Notes: generated from the sequence alone by a model not told the origin. Shown: positions 18,685 through 28,420, counted from the stretch's first letter. The stretch: DNA of 64,000 bases from Marinobacterium rhizophilum DSM 18822 (GCF_000378045.1 NZ_KB899107.1:62001-126000); one strand, 5' to 3'. Numbers and translations: made by a program.

Positions 18685-19971
18685 TTGGAAGACGCATCGA
18701 TAAGTACCCTCATCGGGATTCTCATCTTCCTCATCCTTTGTTCAGCATTTTTTTCCAGCTCTGAAACCGGCATGATGTCGCTCAACCGCTACCGATTGCG
18801 GCATCTGGTGAAGAACAAGCACCGCGGGGCGCGCAAAGCCAGCCGCCTGCTGGAAAGGCCCGACCGATTGATTGGCGTCATCCTGATCGGCAACAACTTC
18901 GTCAACATCCTGGCCTCCGCCATCGCCACTGTCATCGCCGTGCGCCTGTGGGGCGATGCGGGCATTGCCATTGCGACAGCCGGCCTGACGCTGATCATCC
19001 TTATCTTTGCCGAAGTGTCCCCCAAGACCGTTGCCGCTATGTTCCCCGAGCGCATCGCGTTTCCGGCATCCTACGTGCTGCTGCCGCTGCTGAAACTCAC
19101 CTATCCGCTGGTATGGGTCGTCAATAGCATTACCAACAGCCTGCTGCGGCTGTTTGGCGTCAAGGTGGACCAAAGCAACAACCATCTGCTCAGCACCGAA
19201 GAATTGCGCACCCTGGTACATGAAGCCGGCGCCCTGCTGCCCCAGACCAACCAGTCGATGCTGCTCGGCGTGCTGGAACTGAATGATGTCACCGTCAGCG
19301 ACATCATGATTCCCCGTAACGAAGTCGAAGGCATCGACCTGGATCATGACCTCGATCAGTTGCTGTATCAGCTCTCCCACACCAGCCATACACGCCTGCC
19401 GGTATACCACGGCGACATCAACAAGGCGGTCGGCACGCTGCACATGCGCAACCTTGCCCAGCTGATCCAGCAGGGCAAGGTCACCAAGGCGGCCATATTG
19501 CAGGTGGTTCGGGAAGCCTACTTCGTGCCCGAACGGACACCGCTGCACACCCAGCTACTCAACTTCCAGAACGAAAGCCGTCGCATCGGCCTGGTAGTGG
19601 ACGAATACGGCGATATTCTCGGCATCGTAACGCTGGAGGATATTCTGGAGGAAATCGTCGGTGAGCTGTCGGCCCAGAACAAGGCCAGCAACCAGGAAAT
19701 TCATCCTCAGGAAGATGGCAGCTTCTTTATAGAAGGCACCGCCTATATCCGCGAAATCAACAAGAGCCTGGGCTGGGACCTGCCCACTGACGGCCCCAAA
19801 ACCCTCAACGGCCTGATCACCGAAAACCTTGAATCCATTCCGGACGCCAATGTCTGCCTGGAGCTGAACAGTTACCGCTTCGAAACGCTTCAGATCAGCG
19901 ATAACCTGATCAAGACGGCGCGGGTTACTCGCTACGAGTCGGACGCGTACAGCGACGAAGACGCAGCCTGA
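18685..19971 (+). CDS. HlyC/CorC family transporter (CorB/YfjD-like)
   Basis: Membrane protein with an N-terminal DUF21 (CNNM) domain of about four hydrophobic segments (residues 5-170, with the signature SSSETGMMSLNRYRLRHL), a tandem CBS pair (IMIPRNEVEGID near 205, VVDEYGDILGIVTLEDI near 310) and a C-terminal CorC_HlyC domain. The family is linked to Mg2+/Co2+ efflux. The reading frame appears to start at TTG 18685, preceded by AAGGT; no ATG allows the conserved N-terminus. Follows ypjD, as in related genomes. Confidence 0.9.
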   Translation: MEDASISTLIGILIFLILCSAFFSSSETGMMSLNRYRLRHLVKNKHRGARKASRLLERPDRLIGVILIGNNFVNILASAIATVIAVRLWGDAGIAIATAGLTLIILIFAEVSPKTVAAMFPERIAFPASYVLLPLLKLTYPLVWVVNSITNSLLRLFGVKVDQSNNHLLSTEELRTLVHEAGALLPQTNQSMLLGVLELNDVTVSDIMIPRNEVEGIDLDHDLDQLLYQLSHTSHTRLPVYHGDINKAVGTLHMRNLAQLIQQGKVTKAAILQVVREAYFVPERTPLHTQLLNFQNESRRIGLVVDEYGDILGIVTLEDILEEIVGELSAQNKASNQEIHPQEDGSFFIEGTAYIREINKSLGWDLPTDGPKTLNGLITENLESIPDANVCLELNSYRFETLQISDNLIKTARVTRYESDAYSDEDAA

Positions 19972-19983
19972 TCAACCCGCCGG

Positions 19984-20286
19984 CTATTGCGCCAGCTTTT
20001 GTTCCACGCTGCTGATCTTGTCGGCCATGGTCTGATCACGATCCGTGCGGGTGCCCACCCGCATGGATGTCGATACGCGGGGCGCACCCATCTCGTGCAG
20101 CACTTCGTGACAGCGCCGAACCGCCGCAAACACGACGTCCCACTCGCCTTCCACGTTGGTGCCATAGGCGTGCATCTGATGACTCAGACCGGCATCCTGA
20201 AACACCCGCTGACACGCCGCTACATGGGGTGATACCGACACCCCGACGCCCAGGGGGATGACACACAGATCAATCATTACATTCAT
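19984..20286 (-). CDS. MTH1187/YkoF family thiamine-binding protein (UPF0045)
   Basis: Small 100-residue ferredoxin-like fold protein. The conserved start MIDLCVIPLGVGVSVSPHVA and the later HAYGTNVEGEWDVVFAAV match the UPF0045 family, members of which bind thiamine. It lies tail to tail with the CorC-like gene (12 bp between stops) and 12 bp before the next gene on its strand, DUF1289. Confidence 0.85.
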   Translation of the reverse strand: MNVMIDLCVIPLGVGVSVSPHVAACQRVFQDAGLSHQMHAYGTNVEGEWDVVFAAVRRCHEVLHEMGAPRVSTSMRVGTRTDRDQTMADKISSVEQKLAQ

Positions 20287-20297
20287 GTTTCGGCTTC

Positions 20298-20489
20298 CTA
20301 GCAGATTTCACCCTTTTCGCGCCGCCGGATCAGCGCCAGCACAGCGCGCTTTTCATCATTGTCCAACACGCCCCACTCTGCGATTTCCATCGCATTACGC
20401 AGGCATCCGGTACACAGATTGCGTTCACCGGGACAGCAGACACCGATACAGGGACTGCGAATCGGGCGCTCTTTCTCAATAAAGTCCAT
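20298..20489 (-). CDS. DUF1289 cysteine-rich protein
   Basis: 63-residue protein with the family's four-cysteine pattern CIGVCCPGERNLCTGC, probably a small metal-binding site, followed by EIAEWGVLDNDEKRAVL. The ATG at 20489 has GGAGTGGT just upstream. Downstream of nudL (27 bp) and upstream of the UPF0045 gene, likely one unit. Function unknown. Confidence 0.85.
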   Translation of the reverse strand: MDFIEKERPIRSPCIGVCCPGERNLCTGCLRNAMEIAEWGVLDNDEKRAVLALIRRREKGEIC

Positions 20490-20515
20490 ACCACTCCTAC
20501 ACCCTGAATAACGCT

Positions 20516-21112
20516 TCAATAACCACCTGATTCATGTTCTGGCCGGGGCTTCATCGGAATGCCGGCATCGAAACCGACATTGAGCAGTTCCACCAGCATG
20601 TAGGCGGTCAGGCCCCAGATAACATAACCCTTGTACTCATAGGCCGGCACATAGTGCGTCATGCCTCGAAAACGGACGATATCGGTGCGCTGGCGCCGGT
20701 CCTCCATGAAAAAACCCAGCGGAACCCGAAACAGGCTTTCCAGCTCCGCCGGGCTCGGCGTAAGCACCACATCGTGCGGCACGATGCCGACCCAGGGCGT
20801 CACCTGCAACTGGTGCTTGGACATGACCTGCCCCAGCGGACCCAGCACATCAACCAGACCAGGCTCCAGGCCAATTTCCTCCTGCGCCTCACGCAGTGCC
20901 GTATACAGCAGATCCGGGTCGGTTTCATCCTGCTTGCCTCCGGGAAAGGCAACCTCACCACGATGGGTAGACAGATGGGACGCACGGCGTGTCAAAATCA
21001 CTTCCGGCTCAGCGCCATCCGTCAGGGCGATCAGCACACTGGCATTGGGGCGTTCAGATAACAGACGACGCGGCCTGTAATCGGCCAGGCGTCGGCGAAG
21101 CAACTCAAGCAT
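20516..21112 (-). CDS. nudL: Nudix CoA pyrophosphatase NudL-like
   Basis: Nudix hydrolase of the YeaB/NudL (CoA diphosphatase) group. The UPF0035 signature LTRRASHLSTHRGEVAFPGG precedes the Nudix box (GGKQDETD, then REAQEEIGL) near residue 62-85. ATG 21112 gives 198 residues, normal for the group; a longer in-frame reading to 21223 adds unrelated sequence. No strong Shine-Dalgarno. Confidence 0.88.
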   Translation of the reverse strand: MLELLRRRLADYRPRRLLSERPNASVLIALTDGAEPEVILTRRASHLSTHRGEVAFPGGKQDETDPDLLYTALREAQEEIGLEPGLVDVLGPLGQVMSKHQLQVTPWVGIVPHDVVLTPSPAELESLFRVPLGFFMEDRRQRTDIVRFRGMTHYVPAYEYKGYVIWGLTAYMLVELLNVGFDAGIPMKPRPEHESGGY

Positions 21113-21255
21113 GATGTCATTCTTCAACCAGTAGTCCCGATATAATACCGCGCTGCGGGCACAAAAATGAACGCAATAACGACACCATGCCCGCCAACCT
21201 TGTCGCCAGCAAAGGCCTGCCATTAGAATGGAAGGCAGTCAGAAGAGGATATCCC

Positions 21256-21810
21256 TTGAACTATTGCAGCCATTGCGGGCACAGCGTCAGCCAGACCATT
21301 CCCCCGGGAGACAACCGCCCGCGTCATGTATGTGATCGCTGCGGCACCATTCACTACCAGAACCCCCGCATCATTGCCGGCTGCCTGCCGGTGATGGGGG
21401 ATCGCGTGCTTCTGTGCAAGCGAGCCATTGCACCGCGCATTGGCTACTGGACACTGCCCGCCGGCTTCATGGAAAACGGCGAGTCTACCGAGCAGGCCGC
21501 CGCGCGCGAAACCCTGGAAGAAGCCCGCGCCGTCGTCGAGATCGGCACACTCTACACCGTGACATCCATTATTCACGTGAACCAGGTTCAGATGCTGTAT
21601 CTGGCTGAAATGAAAACGCCGGAATATGGCCCGGGGGAGGAGTCACTGGAGGTGGAACTGTTCACCGAAGAACAGATTCCCTGGGACGAACTGGCGTTTC
21701 AGACCATCCACAATGCGCTACGGCTCTATTTCGAAGACCGGCGCAACAACCGCTTCCCGTTGCGCCACATCGACCTGGATACGCCCAGGGGCAAGTACAT
21801 GGCCTGCTAA
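21256..21810 (+). CDS. Nudix hydrolase with NudC-type zinc ribbon
   Basis: 184-residue hydrolase related to NADH pyrophosphatase. The N-terminal zinc ribbon shows CSHCG and CDRCG (residues 4-7 and 29-32), and the Nudix box runs from about residue 75 (AGFMENGES, then RETLEEARA). It is shorter than NudC, lacking the N-terminal domain. I choose TTG 21256, preceded by AGAGGAT at good spacing; the ATG at 21187 would add sequence before the zinc ribbon that has no family resemblance. Confidence 0.85.
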   Translation: MNYCSHCGHSVSQTIPPGDNRPRHVCDRCGTIHYQNPRIIAGCLPVMGDRVLLCKRAIAPRIGYWTLPAGFMENGESTEQAAARETLEEARAVVEIGTLYTVTSIIHVNQVQMLYLAEMKTPEYGPGEESLEVELFTEEQIPWDELAFQTIHNALRLYFEDRRNNRFPLRHIDLDTPRGKYMAC

Positions 21811-21830
21811 ACCACCTGCCGCTTTTCGGG

Positions 21831-22784
21831 TCAGCGTGGTCCGTACAGGTTCTCAAACTGGGTTTTGATCTGGGCCAGATTGTCACGCACATAGGCCAGA
21901 AAAGCCTCTGCCACCGGCGTCAGGTGCTTGTTGCGCGGATACACCGTGCACCATGATCGACGCAACGGAAAGCCCGTCACCTGGGCCTGCTGCAGCAGCC
22001 CATTATCCAGCTCCAGCTGAACACTGAGGCGCGGCATGACAGCCACGCCCAAACCCGCCAGCACCCCGTGCTTGATAGCGGCATTGGAACCCAGCTCCAT
22101 ATAGCCGTTGAGCGGCAGGCGATGTTCGGAACAAAAGGTCTCCAGCGCACGGCGCGTTCCCGAACCCTGCTCACGCAGTAGTAATGGCTGCGCCAGAAAG
22201 TTTGCCAGCGTGACGCTACGCTTCTTCCCCAGCGCATGCCCCGCCGGCACGATGGCGATCAGCTCGTTATCCAGAAAAGGCATAAAAGTGAGCGAACGGT
22301 CTTCGGGCACCATGCCCATGATCACCAGGTCATCGTGATTTTCCGCCAGACGCTCGATGGCCTGGGCACGGTTGACCACCTTCATCTTGACCTCGACCTT
22401 GGGGTACTTTTTCAGGAATCCCGACAGCAGATGCGGCACAACGTACTGCGTCGTACTGACCGCCGCCAGACTGAGCGTGCCGGACACCGTGCCTTCCAGT
22501 TCCGACAGCTGCATCTGCAACTGCTCCAGTTCGCCAAAAATCTGTCGCACGCTGTTCGCCAGCTGATCGCCCGCGGCGGTGGCATAGAGTTTTTTGCCCA
22601 CATAATCGAACAGCGGCTGACCCAGCGCCTGCTCTAGCTGGCGAATCTGGGCACTGATAGCCGGTTGTGTGAGTCCAAGCTCGGCCGCCGCGCGACTATA
22701 TCCCTTCAGACGATAGACCGCCGAAAACACCTGTAGCTGACGAAACGAAAGCCGGTTCAGCAGCTGTGGCAGCGAGTAAGCCAT
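21831..22784 (-). CDS. pycR: LysR-type regulator of the pyruvate carboxylase genes (PycR-like)
   Basis: 317-residue LysR-family protein: winged helix-turn-helix in the first 65 residues (FRQLQVFSAVYRLKGYSRAAAELGLTQPAIS) and a periplasmic-binding-protein-like effector domain after residue 90. Divergent from pycA with 192 bp between starts, the arrangement of PycR in Pseudomonas aeruginosa, where it activates pycAB. Function is therefore inferred from context; the protein sequence alone says only LysR. Confidence 0.85.
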   Translation of the reverse strand: MAYSLPQLLNRLSFRQLQVFSAVYRLKGYSRAAAELGLTQPAISAQIRQLEQALGQPLFDYVGKKLYATAAGDQLANSVRQIFGELEQLQMQLSELEGTVSGTLSLAAVSTTQYVVPHLLSGFLKKYPKVEVKMKVVNRAQAIERLAENHDDLVIMGMVPEDRSLTFMPFLDNELIAIVPAGHALGKKRSVTLANFLAQPLLLREQGSGTRRALETFCSEHRLPLNGYMELGSNAAIKHGVLAGLGVAVMPRLSVQLELDNGLLQQAQVTGFPLRRSWCTVYPRNKHLTPVAEAFLAYVRDNLAQIKTQFENLYGPR

Positions 22785-22976
22785 ACTTATATCTCAACAG
22801 TTAGCACAGGGGCGAGCACCCGGACGAGCGATATTCACTCCACGTATAAGACAAAATTTATAGAAAAACAAAAAAATATCAATTTTTAATTAACATTGCA
22901 GCTGTACTACCTTAAAACGGTCACAGGCGCACCACTTTCATTTACGCATGTGCGCATCTGCTGACGGAGGATCCCG
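22785..22976 (+). promoter_or_regulatory. pycR-pycA divergent control region
   Basis: 192-bp spacer between divergent genes with a strikingly AT-rich core (about 22850-22900, runs of A and T) in otherwise GC-rich DNA. LysR proteins usually bind T-N11-A sites in such a spacer; several candidates exist and I cannot choose one. The pycA ribosome site is GGAGGATCCCG. Confidence 0.45.
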
Positions 22977-24392
22977 ATGTTCAAAAAGCTGTTGATCGCC
23001 AACCGTGGCGAGATTGCCGTCCGCATTGTCAGAGCCTGTGCTGAAATGGGAATACGTTCGGTCGCCATCTATACCGAGCCGGACCGTTATGCGCTGCACG
23101 TCAAGCGTGCGGATGAAGCCCACTTTGCTGGTGAAGACCCCCTCACGGGCTACCTGGATCCTCGTCGCATTGTCAGCCTCGCGGCTGAAACCGGCTGCGA
23201 TGCCATCCATCCAGGTTATGGATTCCTGTCAGAAAACGCCGACTTCGCCCGCATCTGTGCCGAACGCGGCATCGCCTTTATCGGCCCCAGCGCCGATGTG
23301 ATATCCCGCATGGGGGACAAGACCGCGGCCCGCGCCAGCATGATCGACGCTGGCATACCCGTCACACCGGGCTCCGAAGGTAATCTCGACGACCTTAAAC
23401 AGGCCCTTGGCGTGGCCGAAAAGATCGGCTACCCGGTGATGCTCAAGGCGACGTCCGGTGGCGGTGGCCGCGGCATTCGGCGCTGCGATACGCCAGAGGA
23501 ATTACGCGCACAGTACCCCCGTGTGATTTCCGAAGCCACCAAGGCATTCGGTTCTGCCGATGTATTCCTGGAAAAGTGCATCGTTGACCCCAAGCACATC
23601 GAAGTACAGATCCTGGCCGACAGCCACGGCGAAGCCATCCACCTGTTCGAGCGCGACTGCTCCATTCAGCGCCGCAATCAGAAACTCATCGAGATTGCCC
23701 CCAGCCCACAGCTGACACCGGAACAACGCGCCTACGTAGGCGAACTGGCGGTACGCGCTGCCCGCGCCGTGAACTATGAGAATGCCGGTACCGTCGAATT
23801 TCTGCTGTCGGGCAACGAAGTGTATTTCATGGAAATGAACACACGGGTACAGGTCGAACATACGATCACCGAGCAGATCACCGGGGTCGATATCGTGCGC
23901 GAGCAGATTCGCATCGCCGCCGGACTGCCATTGCAATATCGCCAGGAAGACATCCAGCATCGCGGTTTTGCGCTGCAGTTTCGCATCAATGCCGAAGATC
24001 CAAAAAACAACTTCCTGCCCAGCTTTGGCAAGATCACGCGCTATTACGCCCCTGGCGGACCCGGCGTGCGTACCGATACTGCCATCTATACCGGCTATAC
24101 CATACCGCCCTATTTCGACTCAATGTGCCTGAAACTGGTGGTCTGGGCGCTTAACTGGGAGGACGCCCTGGACAGAGGCGCCCGCGCTTTGGCTGACATG
24201 CGCCTGCAGGGCGTTCGCACCACCGCGCCTTACTATCAGGAAATTCTCAAGAGCCCCGATTTTCGCAGCGGCGTGTTTAATACCAGCTTTGTGCCCAATC
24301 ACCCGGAACTGCTGCACTATTCGCAAAAACGCCACCCCAGTGAGATCGCCCTGGCCATCGCTGCTGCCATTGCCGCCCATGCAGGACTCTAA
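22977..24392 (+). CDS. pycA: Pyruvate carboxylase subunit A (biotin carboxylase)
   Basis: ATP-dependent carboxylation of biotin on the partner subunit. The 471-residue protein opens FKKLLIANRGEIAVRIVRAC, has the ATP-grasp glycine loop SGGGGRGIRRC near residue 162, EKCIVDPKHIEVQILAD near 200 and MEMNTRVQVEHTITE near 288. It belongs to the separate-subunit form of pyruvate carboxylase seen in Pseudomonas (PycA + PycB), not the single large chain. Anaplerotic supply of oxaloacetate. Followed 94 bp later by pycB. Confidence 0.95.
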   Translation: MFKKLLIANRGEIAVRIVRACAEMGIRSVAIYTEPDRYALHVKRADEAHFAGEDPLTGYLDPRRIVSLAAETGCDAIHPGYGFLSENADFARICAERGIAFIGPSADVISRMGDKTAARASMIDAGIPVTPGSEGNLDDLKQALGVAEKIGYPVMLKATSGGGGRGIRRCDTPEELRAQYPRVISEATKAFGSADVFLEKCIVDPKHIEVQILADSHGEAIHLFERDCSIQRRNQKLIEIAPSPQLTPEQRAYVGELAVRAARAVNYENAGTVEFLLSGNEVYFMEMNTRVQVEHTITEQITGVDIVREQIRIAAGLPLQYRQEDIQHRGFALQFRINAEDPKNNFLPSFGKITRYYAPGGPGVRTDTAIYTGYTIPPYFDSMCLKLVVWALNWEDALDRGARALADMRLQGVRTTAPYYQEILKSPDFRSGVFNTSFVPNHPELLHYSQKRHPSEIALAIAAAIAAHAGL

Positions 24393-24486
24393 GGCACAGG
24401 GGACAGAAGCGCGGTTTTAAACGGGACTTGAATACAGCATTGGCACTGCAGGCAATACCTGCCAGCCAGCGCCCAGAGGAAAGAAA

Positions 24487-26292
24487 ATGAGCAAAGTTAA
24501 TGTAACCGACGTTATCCTGCGTGACGCCCATCAATCGCTGATTGCGACCCGCATGCGTACCGAAGACATGCTGCCCATCTGCGACAAGCTGGACAAGGTT
24601 GGCTACTGGTCACTGGAAGTCTGGGGCGGCGCCACCTTTGATGCCTGCGTGCGTTTTTTGAAAGAAGATCCGTGGCAGCGCCTGCGAGACCTCAAGGCCG
24701 CGTTGCCCAACACCCGCCTGCAGATGCTGCTGCGCGGCCAGAACCTGCTGGGCTACCGCCACTATGCTGACGATGTGGTCGAGGCCTTTGTCGAACGCGC
24801 CGCAGCCAATGGTATCGATGTGTTTCGCGTGTTCGATGCCCTGAATGACCTGCGCAACCTGGAAACCGCCATCAAGGCGGTAAAAAAAGCCGGCAAACAC
24901 GCCCAGGGGACGATCTGCTATACCACCAGCCCGGTCCACACCACCAAGCTATTCGTCAAGCAGGCCCGTGCGCTGAAGAAAATGGGCGCAGACTCCATTG
25001 CCCTCAAGGATATGGCCGGCCTGCTCACACCCTATGCCACCTACGACCTGGTGAAGTCGATCCGCAAGGCGGTCAAGCTGCCGATATTCATCCACTCCCA
25101 CAATACCGCCGGTATTGCGGCGCAGTGCCAGCTCAAGGCCATCGAAGCCGGGGCGGAGCATATCGATACGGCCATCTCCGCCTTCGCCGGAGGCACCAGC
25201 CACCCGGCTACCGAATCTCAGGTTGCAGCACTTCGCGATTCCCCCTGGGACACCGGACTGGATCTCGAACTGCTCCGCGAGATCGGCGACTACTTCCGTG
25301 AAGTACGCAAAAAGTACCACCAGTTCGAAAGCGAGTTCACCCGCGAGGATGTAGGCGTACAGATCAACCAGGTGCCGGGCGGCATGATGTCAAACCTCGC
25401 CAACCAGCTGAAGGAACAGAACGCCCTGGGACGGATACGCGATGTTTTCGCCGAAATCCCCCGCGTACGCGAAGATCTGGGGTTCCCGCCGCTGGTCACG
25501 CCGACGTCCCAGATTGTTGGCACCCAGGCGGTGCTCAACGTACTGTCCGGTAAACGCTACAACACCATCACCAACGAAGTTAAGCGCTACCTGGCCGGCG
25601 GCTACGGCCAGCCGCCGGCAGAAGTCGACAAGCAACTGCAGAAACAGGCCATCGGCAACGGCGAGATCAATGAAGGTCGTCCGGCCGACCTGCTGCGGCC
25701 GGAAATGGCGCGCCTGCAAAAGGAGATCGGCGACCTGGCCCAAAGCCCTGAAGATGTGCTGACCTTCGCCATGTTCCAGGATATTGGCCGCCAGTTTCTC
25801 AGCGAGCGCCGCGACGGCACCCTGCAGCCAGAAGCCCTGCAACCCGAAGCTGCTGCAAGCGCAGCCAGGGTGCGCAGCGTGGATGAAGGCGTTCCGACAG
25901 AATTCAAGATCGACCTGCATGGCGAGACTTACGAGATCGCCGTTACCGGAGTAGGCACGCTGGATGCCGGCAAACGCCATATCTTCATGACGCTGGACGG
26001 CATGCCCGAAGAAGTGGTGTTCGAACCGCTGAACCTTTATGTCGCCAGCGCCAGCAGCGAGCGGGTCAAGGCCAGCGCCCCCGGCCATGTCACCACGGCC
26101 ATGCCAGGCAACATCGTCGATGTGCTGGTCGCGGTTGGCGATACCGTCACAGCGGGCCAGGCAGTACTGGTAACCGAAGCCATGAAAATGGAAACCGAAA
26201 TACAGGCGCCTATTGCCGGCAGTATCAAGGCCGTGCACGTCGCCAAGGGCGACCGGGTTACACCGGGTGAGGTGCTGATCGAGATCGAGTAG
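24487..26292 (+). CDS. pycB: Pyruvate carboxylase subunit B / oxaloacetate decarboxylase alpha-like
   Basis: Carboxyltransferase plus biotinyl domain in one chain of 601 residues. The HMG-CoA-lyase-like TIM barrel opens VTDVILRDAHQSLIATRMR, with KDMAGLLTP near residue 176 and HSHNTAG near 203; the conserved carboxylase domain follows, and the C-terminal biotinyl domain carries the biotinylation site EAMKMETE near 560. The same architecture serves Na+-pumping oxaloacetate decarboxylase alpha, but no beta or gamma subunit is nearby and the partner is a biotin carboxylase, so pyruvate carboxylase is the better call. AGAGGAAAG precedes the ATG. Confidence 0.93.
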   Translation: MSKVNVTDVILRDAHQSLIATRMRTEDMLPICDKLDKVGYWSLEVWGGATFDACVRFLKEDPWQRLRDLKAALPNTRLQMLLRGQNLLGYRHYADDVVEAFVERAAANGIDVFRVFDALNDLRNLETAIKAVKKAGKHAQGTICYTTSPVHTTKLFVKQARALKKMGADSIALKDMAGLLTPYATYDLVKSIRKAVKLPIFIHSHNTAGIAAQCQLKAIEAGAEHIDTAISAFAGGTSHPATESQVAALRDSPWDTGLDLELLREIGDYFREVRKKYHQFESEFTREDVGVQINQVPGGMMSNLANQLKEQNALGRIRDVFAEIPRVREDLGFPPLVTPTSQIVGTQAVLNVLSGKRYNTITNEVKRYLAGGYGQPPAEVDKQLQKQAIGNGEINEGRPADLLRPEMARLQKEIGDLAQSPEDVLTFAMFQDIGRQFLSERRDGTLQPEALQPEAAASAARVRSVDEGVPTEFKIDLHGETYEIAVTGVGTLDAGKRHIFMTLDGMPEEVVFEPLNLYVASASSERVKASAPGHVTTAMPGNIVDVLVAVGDTVTAGQAVLVTEAMKMETEIQAPIAGSIKAVHVAKGDRVTPGEVLIEIE

Positions 26293-26330
26293 ACCTTGGC
26301 GGCACTACCGGCGGGCGAGCCCTCTTGCCT

Positions 26331-27242
26331 TTAGCCTGCAACAGCCCGGGCCGCTTGACGCGGCTCGGGCCATTGACTCAACACCACCCCCCCTATAATC
26401 AGAGCCGCAGCGGCGAGCTGCTGCAGGCTCAGGGTTTCGTGCAGCAGTACGTAGGCCAGGATAACGGTAAACACCGGTATCAGATTGATATAGGCCGACG
26501 CCTGACTCGCCGGAATCCAGGACACGCCAAGATTAAAGAGCCCATAGGCAAAGATATTCACTACCAGCCCCAGATAAAGGATCGCCAGCACCGCCTGTGG
26601 AACCCAGACCGTGGGCAGCTCGACACCGGGCACCGCCAGGGCCGGTACAAAGAACAGCGTGCCACAGAAAGACTGCAGTGCCGTCAGCAACCAGGGCGAA
26701 TAGCGCGTCGACAGCCGTTTCAGACACAGGGTATAGAGCATTGCGCACAGCATGGCGCAAAATTCGAGGAAGTTACCCAGCAGTGGATTAGGCGCCACAC
26801 TCGACACCTGAGCTGAAAAGCTGAGCCACAAGGCCCCGCCCACCGCAAGCCCGAAACCCAGCCAACCCTGTAGCCTCAGGCGCTCTCGCAGAAAGAACCA
26901 GGCACCCACGGCGACCAGCAGGGGCAACAGCGCCGTGATCATGCCGGCCTGTGCGGCACTGGTGTATTGCAGCGCACTGGCCTCGAACAGAAAATACAGA
27001 CAGGGTTCGGCCAGCATCAGCAGACCGATGAGCCTCCAGTCCCCGGCCCTGTAATGCACCGGCCCGAACCTGCGCAGCACCCAGATAAAACAGCAGGACG
27101 CCACCAGCATGCGCCCGGCCAGCACCACCATGGGATCGTAGTGACGAAACGCCAGCTTGAGGGCGATAAAGGCACTGGCCCACAGCAGCATGGCCAGTGT
27201 GAGACAGAGAGCCGGAGCGGCACGGGAAGACCGGGAAGACAT
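26331..27242 (-). CDS. EamA/DMT-family transporter
   Basis: Ten hydrophobic segments in two EamA repeats (first repeat residues 10-135, second 150-290); the substrate of such drug/metabolite exporters cannot be read from sequence. ATG 27242 (MSSRSSRAAPALCL) places the first helix near the N-terminus; an upstream in-frame extension of 24 residues is possible. Convergent with pycB, 38 bp between stop codons. Confidence 0.88.
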   Translation of the reverse strand: MSSRSSRAAPALCLTLAMLLWASAFIALKLAFRHYDPMVVLAGRMLVASCCFIWVLRRFGPVHYRAGDWRLIGLLMLAEPCLYFLFEASALQYTSAAQAGMITALLPLLVAVGAWFFLRERLRLQGWLGFGLAVGGALWLSFSAQVSSVAPNPLLGNFLEFCAMLCAMLYTLCLKRLSTRYSPWLLTALQSFCGTLFFVPALAVPGVELPTVWVPQAVLAILYLGLVVNIFAYGLFNLGVSWIPASQASAYINLIPVFTVILAYVLLHETLSLQQLAAAALIIGGVVLSQWPEPRQAARAVAG

Positions 27243-27440
27243 GGCAGCAACATCCTGCAGTGCGCCCCACAACGGGGCGACGATAGAGCGGGGCAGAATA
27301 CCGCGACGGGCCACGAATTAAAGTTAATAATGCTGCGGCTAGATAAATGTTACTAATGTCGCATACCTGCAGCTATACGGGTATATCCCTACGGCATGCT
27401 AAGATGCGCGGCTTCATTATTCTTTCTGAGCCCTGCCCCG

Positions 27441-28049
27441 ATGAGCCTGCTGGTTACCACCTGGATCAAGTTCCTGTTCCTGTTTGCACCCTTTTTTGTC
27501 GTTTCAATGTTCCTGTCACTGACCCGCAACGACAGCCGCATCGAACGCCGCTCCATCGCCAACCGCGCCGTCTTGGCCGCGTTCTGCATCTGCCTGGTGC
27601 TGTTCTTCTTTGGCAGTCCCATGTTTGATGCGCTTGGGATTACGCTGGACTCGTTCCGGGTCGGTGCCGGCGTGCTGCTGTTCCTGTCCGGCGTCAGCCT
27701 GGTGCGCGACGGCGTCAGGGCCAACGCCGAAGTGCCCAGCGAGCAGCGCGATGAAATTGCCGTGGTGCCGCTGGCCATACCCACCATCGTCGGCCCCGCC
27801 ACCATCGGTGCGATCCTGGTGTACGGTGCCGAACTCCAGGGCCTGGAACTCATGTACGGCATCGGCGGCATGATGCTGGCGCTGGGCTGCTTGCTGGGCT
27901 TTCTGCACATGGCCACGGCCATGGAGCGCCTGCTTGGGCGTACCGGACTCAACATACTCAGCAAGGTCACCGGCCTTATCCTGGCCGCCATGGCGTCCCA
28001 GATTGTTCTCACCGGCATTCATGGTTTCCTGCAGGCAAACGGCATCTGA
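27441..28049 (+). CDS. MarC family integral membrane protein
   Basis: 202-residue protein with six hydrophobic segments, the two-repeat layout of the MarC/UPF0056 family, including the conserved AIPTIVGPATIGAILVY segment near residue 115. Despite its name the family's function is unsettled. ATG 27441 is chosen because it starts directly before the first membrane helix; the ribosome site is weak. Confidence 0.87.
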   Translation: MSLLVTTWIKFLFLFAPFFVVSMFLSLTRNDSRIERRSIANRAVLAAFCICLVLFFFGSPMFDALGITLDSFRVGAGVLLFLSGVSLVRDGVRANAEVPSEQRDEIAVVPLAIPTIVGPATIGAILVYGAELQGLELMYGIGGMMLALGCLLGFLHMATAMERLLGRTGLNILSKVTGLILAAMASQIVLTGIHGFLQANGI

Positions 28050-28131
28050 ACGCCCCGGCAACGCGGTCACTCTCGGTCTAGTATTAAAACGTTTTGGAGA
28101 ACGAACAGGCAATCACGACAACAGGAGCGTC

Positions 28132-28350
28132 ATGACGATGGTCAGATTGATGATGGTACTGGCAATTATTGCAGTCGGCTTCGTCAGCATGAAGAGCTGC
28201 GATACCGCAGTGTCCCTCAAGACCGAACAAACACTGCAGTACCAGCAAAAGATCGATCAAAAACTCAGGGAAAGCGATGACATGATCCGCGAGCGCCTGC
28301 AGGAGAGCGACGAGATCTATCGTCAGAAAATGGAACAGACCGAGTACTAA
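28132..28350 (+). CDS. Small single-span protein with charged helix
   Basis: 72 residues: one N-terminal membrane segment (about 4-20, VRLMMVLAIIAVGFVSM) followed by a strongly charged, probably coiled-coil helix rich in Q, K, E and R. AGGAG lies 6 bp before the ATG, which supports real translation. The segment ending VSMKSCD has a Cys just after the helix but not a good lipobox. Function unknown; it follows marC by 82 bp. Confidence 0.65.
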   Translation: MTMVRLMMVLAIIAVGFVSMKSCDTAVSLKTEQTLQYQQKIDQKLRESDDMIRERLQESDEIYRQKMEQTEY

Positions 28351-28420
28351 GCATCAGCCACCCGGCGCGCTGCCCGGGCACAGCGGGCAGCTGCAGTTCG
28401 GTCAGACAAGTGCGTGCTGT

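Noticed and set aside
24487-26292. Na+-pumping oxaloacetate decarboxylase
   Set aside because: The carboxyltransferase-biotin chain fits, but no beta or gamma membrane subunit is present and the neighbour is a biotin carboxylase.
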